A DNA stretch of 15,232 nucleotides, taken from Clostridia bacterium (GTDB taxonomy: Bacteria; UBA6262; WVXT01; JAUXBS01). This document shows, piece after piece, positions 13,606 to 15,232 of the stretch. Every line of letters starts with the position of its first letter. Position 1 is the first letter of the stretch. A model generated the notes under the pieces. The model was not told the origin of the DNA. It did no database searches and was given only the letters and a program-made list of their open reading frames with translations. Made by a program: the position numbers and the translations under genes. The stretch spans positions 1-15,232 of the forward strand of contig JAUXDE010000033.1 in assembly GCA_030618495.1 (NCBI GenBank). Direction: 5' to 3'.

Positions 13606-15232
13606 TTACTGAGGCAGACTTCTAAGTTTATTTATTATATCGGAGGAGCGGGGATCTATTTTTAAAGCATTTTCAAATGTTTCCCTTGCCTCTTTATACA
13701 TGCCTTTCTTTGAATAAGTCAATCCAAGATATGAATAAGAATCAATATGTGAGGAATTCAATGATATGGCCTTCTTGTACAACTCCACAGCCCTGTCATA
13801 AGATTTATTTAAGAGGTAAACACTGCCAAGATTGCTATAAGCATCATATTTTGCGGGGTTTAGTCTTATAGCCTCCTCATACTCAACAATTGCATTATCA
13901 AGAAGCCCCTTGGTGGCATAAGCCGACCCCAGATTACCGCGAGTGAAGGAACTGTCGGGATTATATTCCAGGGATTTCTTGAATGACTCAATCGCCCTGT
14001 CAATAAGGCCTTTATCAAACAATCCCATCCCCAGGTAATTATGCGCATGAGCATCGTCGGGATACTGCTTGATTGTTTTTGACCACAGGGAATATTCATC
14101 CTTCCAGTCCTTGTTTCTATTTATTGTAAGCAACGATAATACAATTATGATTATTGATAATAACACAGGCAGGATTTTCTTATGGAACTTACCAGGTGTA
14201 AACTTAAATAGTAGGATTACGAATGCAGCAAAGAATCCAATCCCCGGCAGATAAAGTCTATGTTCATTCATAACGATAGGCTGGGGAAGTATGGTTGATG
14301 TTGGTATCAAGGCAATAAGGAACCAGAGCATGAACAGAGAAGCAGTTTTTGAAATCTTAATTAATCTGATGCTGGCATATATCAATAGCATTATTCCAAT
14401 AAGTGAAGACAACACCCTGATGTCCATGATTTTTTCTGATACAGGGAAAGCATGGTAAACCGAGAATCCCCCGGGATAGAAAAATAATGTTATGTATTTA
14501 ATAATAACTCTGAACTGCGTTATGAAGTAATTAAACATACTTGCCGAGTCACCGGTTGGAGAGCTAAACTCTTTTAAAACACCGTGACCGAAGAATCTAA
14601 TAAGCAAATATATAAATGTCACTGATATAAACAATAAATGATATTTTTTGAATTGTTTGATAAATCTATCATTCTTAAAATTGGAAATAAAATACAAGTC
14701 TATAAATATTATTATTAAAGGAAACGTAATTGCTATTTCCTTGCTCATGAGCGCCAGGACATAAGATATTACTGATAGTAAGAATAATATGTAATTACTC
14801 CTGTTTATGTTTCTTAAAAACAATATTACCGCTAACAGGTAGAAAAATGTTGCCATAACGACAGACCGCTGCCAGATATAGTTAACAGCTTCTGAATTTA
14901 TCGGATGGACTGCAAATACAAGCGAAATGAACAGAGCTATTGTATATTTGTTGTTTTCTTTTATCAGAATACTCTCATCACCTGTTACCATGCCCGATAA
15001 TATAATAATTAACAAATACACTAATACAGCATTAGCAACATGAAAAAGTATATTGACTATATGATACCCGGCAACATTAAGTCCACCGATTTCATAATTT
15101 ATGGCAAAAGAAGACATCACAAACGGCCTGTACAATAATTTCCCGAATTTCGGAGGATTACTGGTAATTCCTTTGGTGAAAAACAGAGGAATATTTTCAA
15201 GGTTTCTTATAAGAATATTATTAACGATAGTG
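13606..15232 (-). CDS. TMTC-like multi-spanning membrane protein with C-terminal TPR repeats (5' end outside window)
   Basis: A long membrane domain with about nine to ten hydrophobic segments is followed by about four or five tetratricopeptide repeats in the last 165 residues (for example AHNYLGMGLFDKGLIDRAIE and YSNLGSVYLLNKSYDRAVEL). The N-terminal YRPFVM...GGLNVAGYHIVN...H and HPINSEAVNYIWQR motifs match the TMTC/DUF1736 family of GT-C-fold protein O-mannosyltransferase-like proteins and their bacterial relatives. The frame does not start at the TTG at 15135. It stays open for 32 more codons to the window edge (LIRNLENIPLFFTKGI and onward, typical of the family), so the true start lies beyond 15232. 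The TAA at 13608-13606 is 28 bp from hypA, same strand. It is more AT-rich by eye than the hyp genes and has no evident tie to hydrogenase function. Substrate unknown. Confidence 0.8.
   Translation of the reverse strand, partial: TIVNNILIRNLENIPLFFTKGITSNPPKFGKLLYRPFVMSSFAINYEIGGLNVAGYHIVNILFHVANAVLVYLLIIILSGMVTGDESILIKENNKYTIALFISLVFAVHPINSEAVNYIWQRSVVMATFFYLLAVILFLRNINRSNYILFLLSVISYVLALMSKEIAITFPLIIIFIDLYFISNFKNDRFIKQFKKYHLLFISVTFIYLLIRFFGHGVLKEFSSPTGDSASMFNYFITQFRVIIKYITLFFYPGGFSVYHAFPVSEKIMDIRVLSSLIGIMLLIYASIRLIKISKTASLFMLWFLIALIPTSTILPQPIVMNEHRLYLPGIGFFAAFVILLFKFTPGKFHKKILPVLLSIIIIVLSLLTINRNKDWKDEYSLWSKTIKQYPDDAHAHNYLGMGLFDKGLIDRAIESFKKSLEYNPDSSFTRGNLGSAYATKGLLDNAIVEYEEAIRLNPAKYDAYSNLGSVYLLNKSYDRAVELYKKAISLNSSHIDSYSYLGLTYSKKGMYKEARETFENALKIDPRSSDIINKLRSLPQ

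Overview
The window looks like a piece of chromosome from a strictly anaerobic bacterium. The evidence is a soluble [NiFe] hydrogenase with its maturation genes, a methylene-tetrahydrofolate reductase of the acetogen MetV-MetF type, an oxygen-sensitive radical SAM activase and the bacterial NADH sensor Rex. Base composition is middling, and the gene next to the right edge is clearly more AT-rich by eye. The TMTC-like membrane/TPR protein and a REP-like palindromic repeat recall uncultivated Gram-negative lineages of the Omnitrophica/Elusimicrobia kind. That placement is a low-confidence inference, because no 16S or ribosomal marker is present.

Layout, read on the minus strand from right to left: a 5'-truncated TMTC-like membrane/TPR protein (13606-15232); hypA, hypF, hypC and hypD (13577 to 9616); a 96-bp inverted-repeat element with an internal promoter (9528-9623); nfnA and nfnB (9513 to 7290); hypE (7315-6281); hydrogenase small and large subunits (6267 to 3870); hydrogenase maturation protease (3883-3428); metV and metF (3412 to 1855); a NrdG2-type radical SAM activase (1853-1140); rex (1136-501). 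One half-length TauE/SafE-like permease (128-490) runs on the plus strand and converges on rex. Apart from the 102-bp gap holding the repeat, neighbouring minus-strand genes overlap or lie 1-28 bp apart, so they form one or two operons.

Proposed working (inference from context): HypA and HypF-C-D-E build the NiFe(CN)2CO centre, and the protease trims the large subunit. The hydrogenase has no Tat signal and no membrane anchor, so it acts in the cytoplasm. The only redox partners encoded beside it are NfnAB, a flavin-based bifurcating NADH-dependent ferredoxin:NADP oxidoreductase type complex, and MetVF. The simplest reading is a cytoplasmic module that passes H2 electrons to NAD(P)/ferredoxin and on to methylene-THF reduction, with Rex as last gene reading the NADH/NAD ratio. 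hypB is not in the window, nor are the other Wood-Ljungdahl genes.

The least ordinary points are the hydrogenase-NfnAB-MetVF combination and the repeat element, which supplies the hypD stop codon and carries a near-consensus promoter aimed at nfnA.
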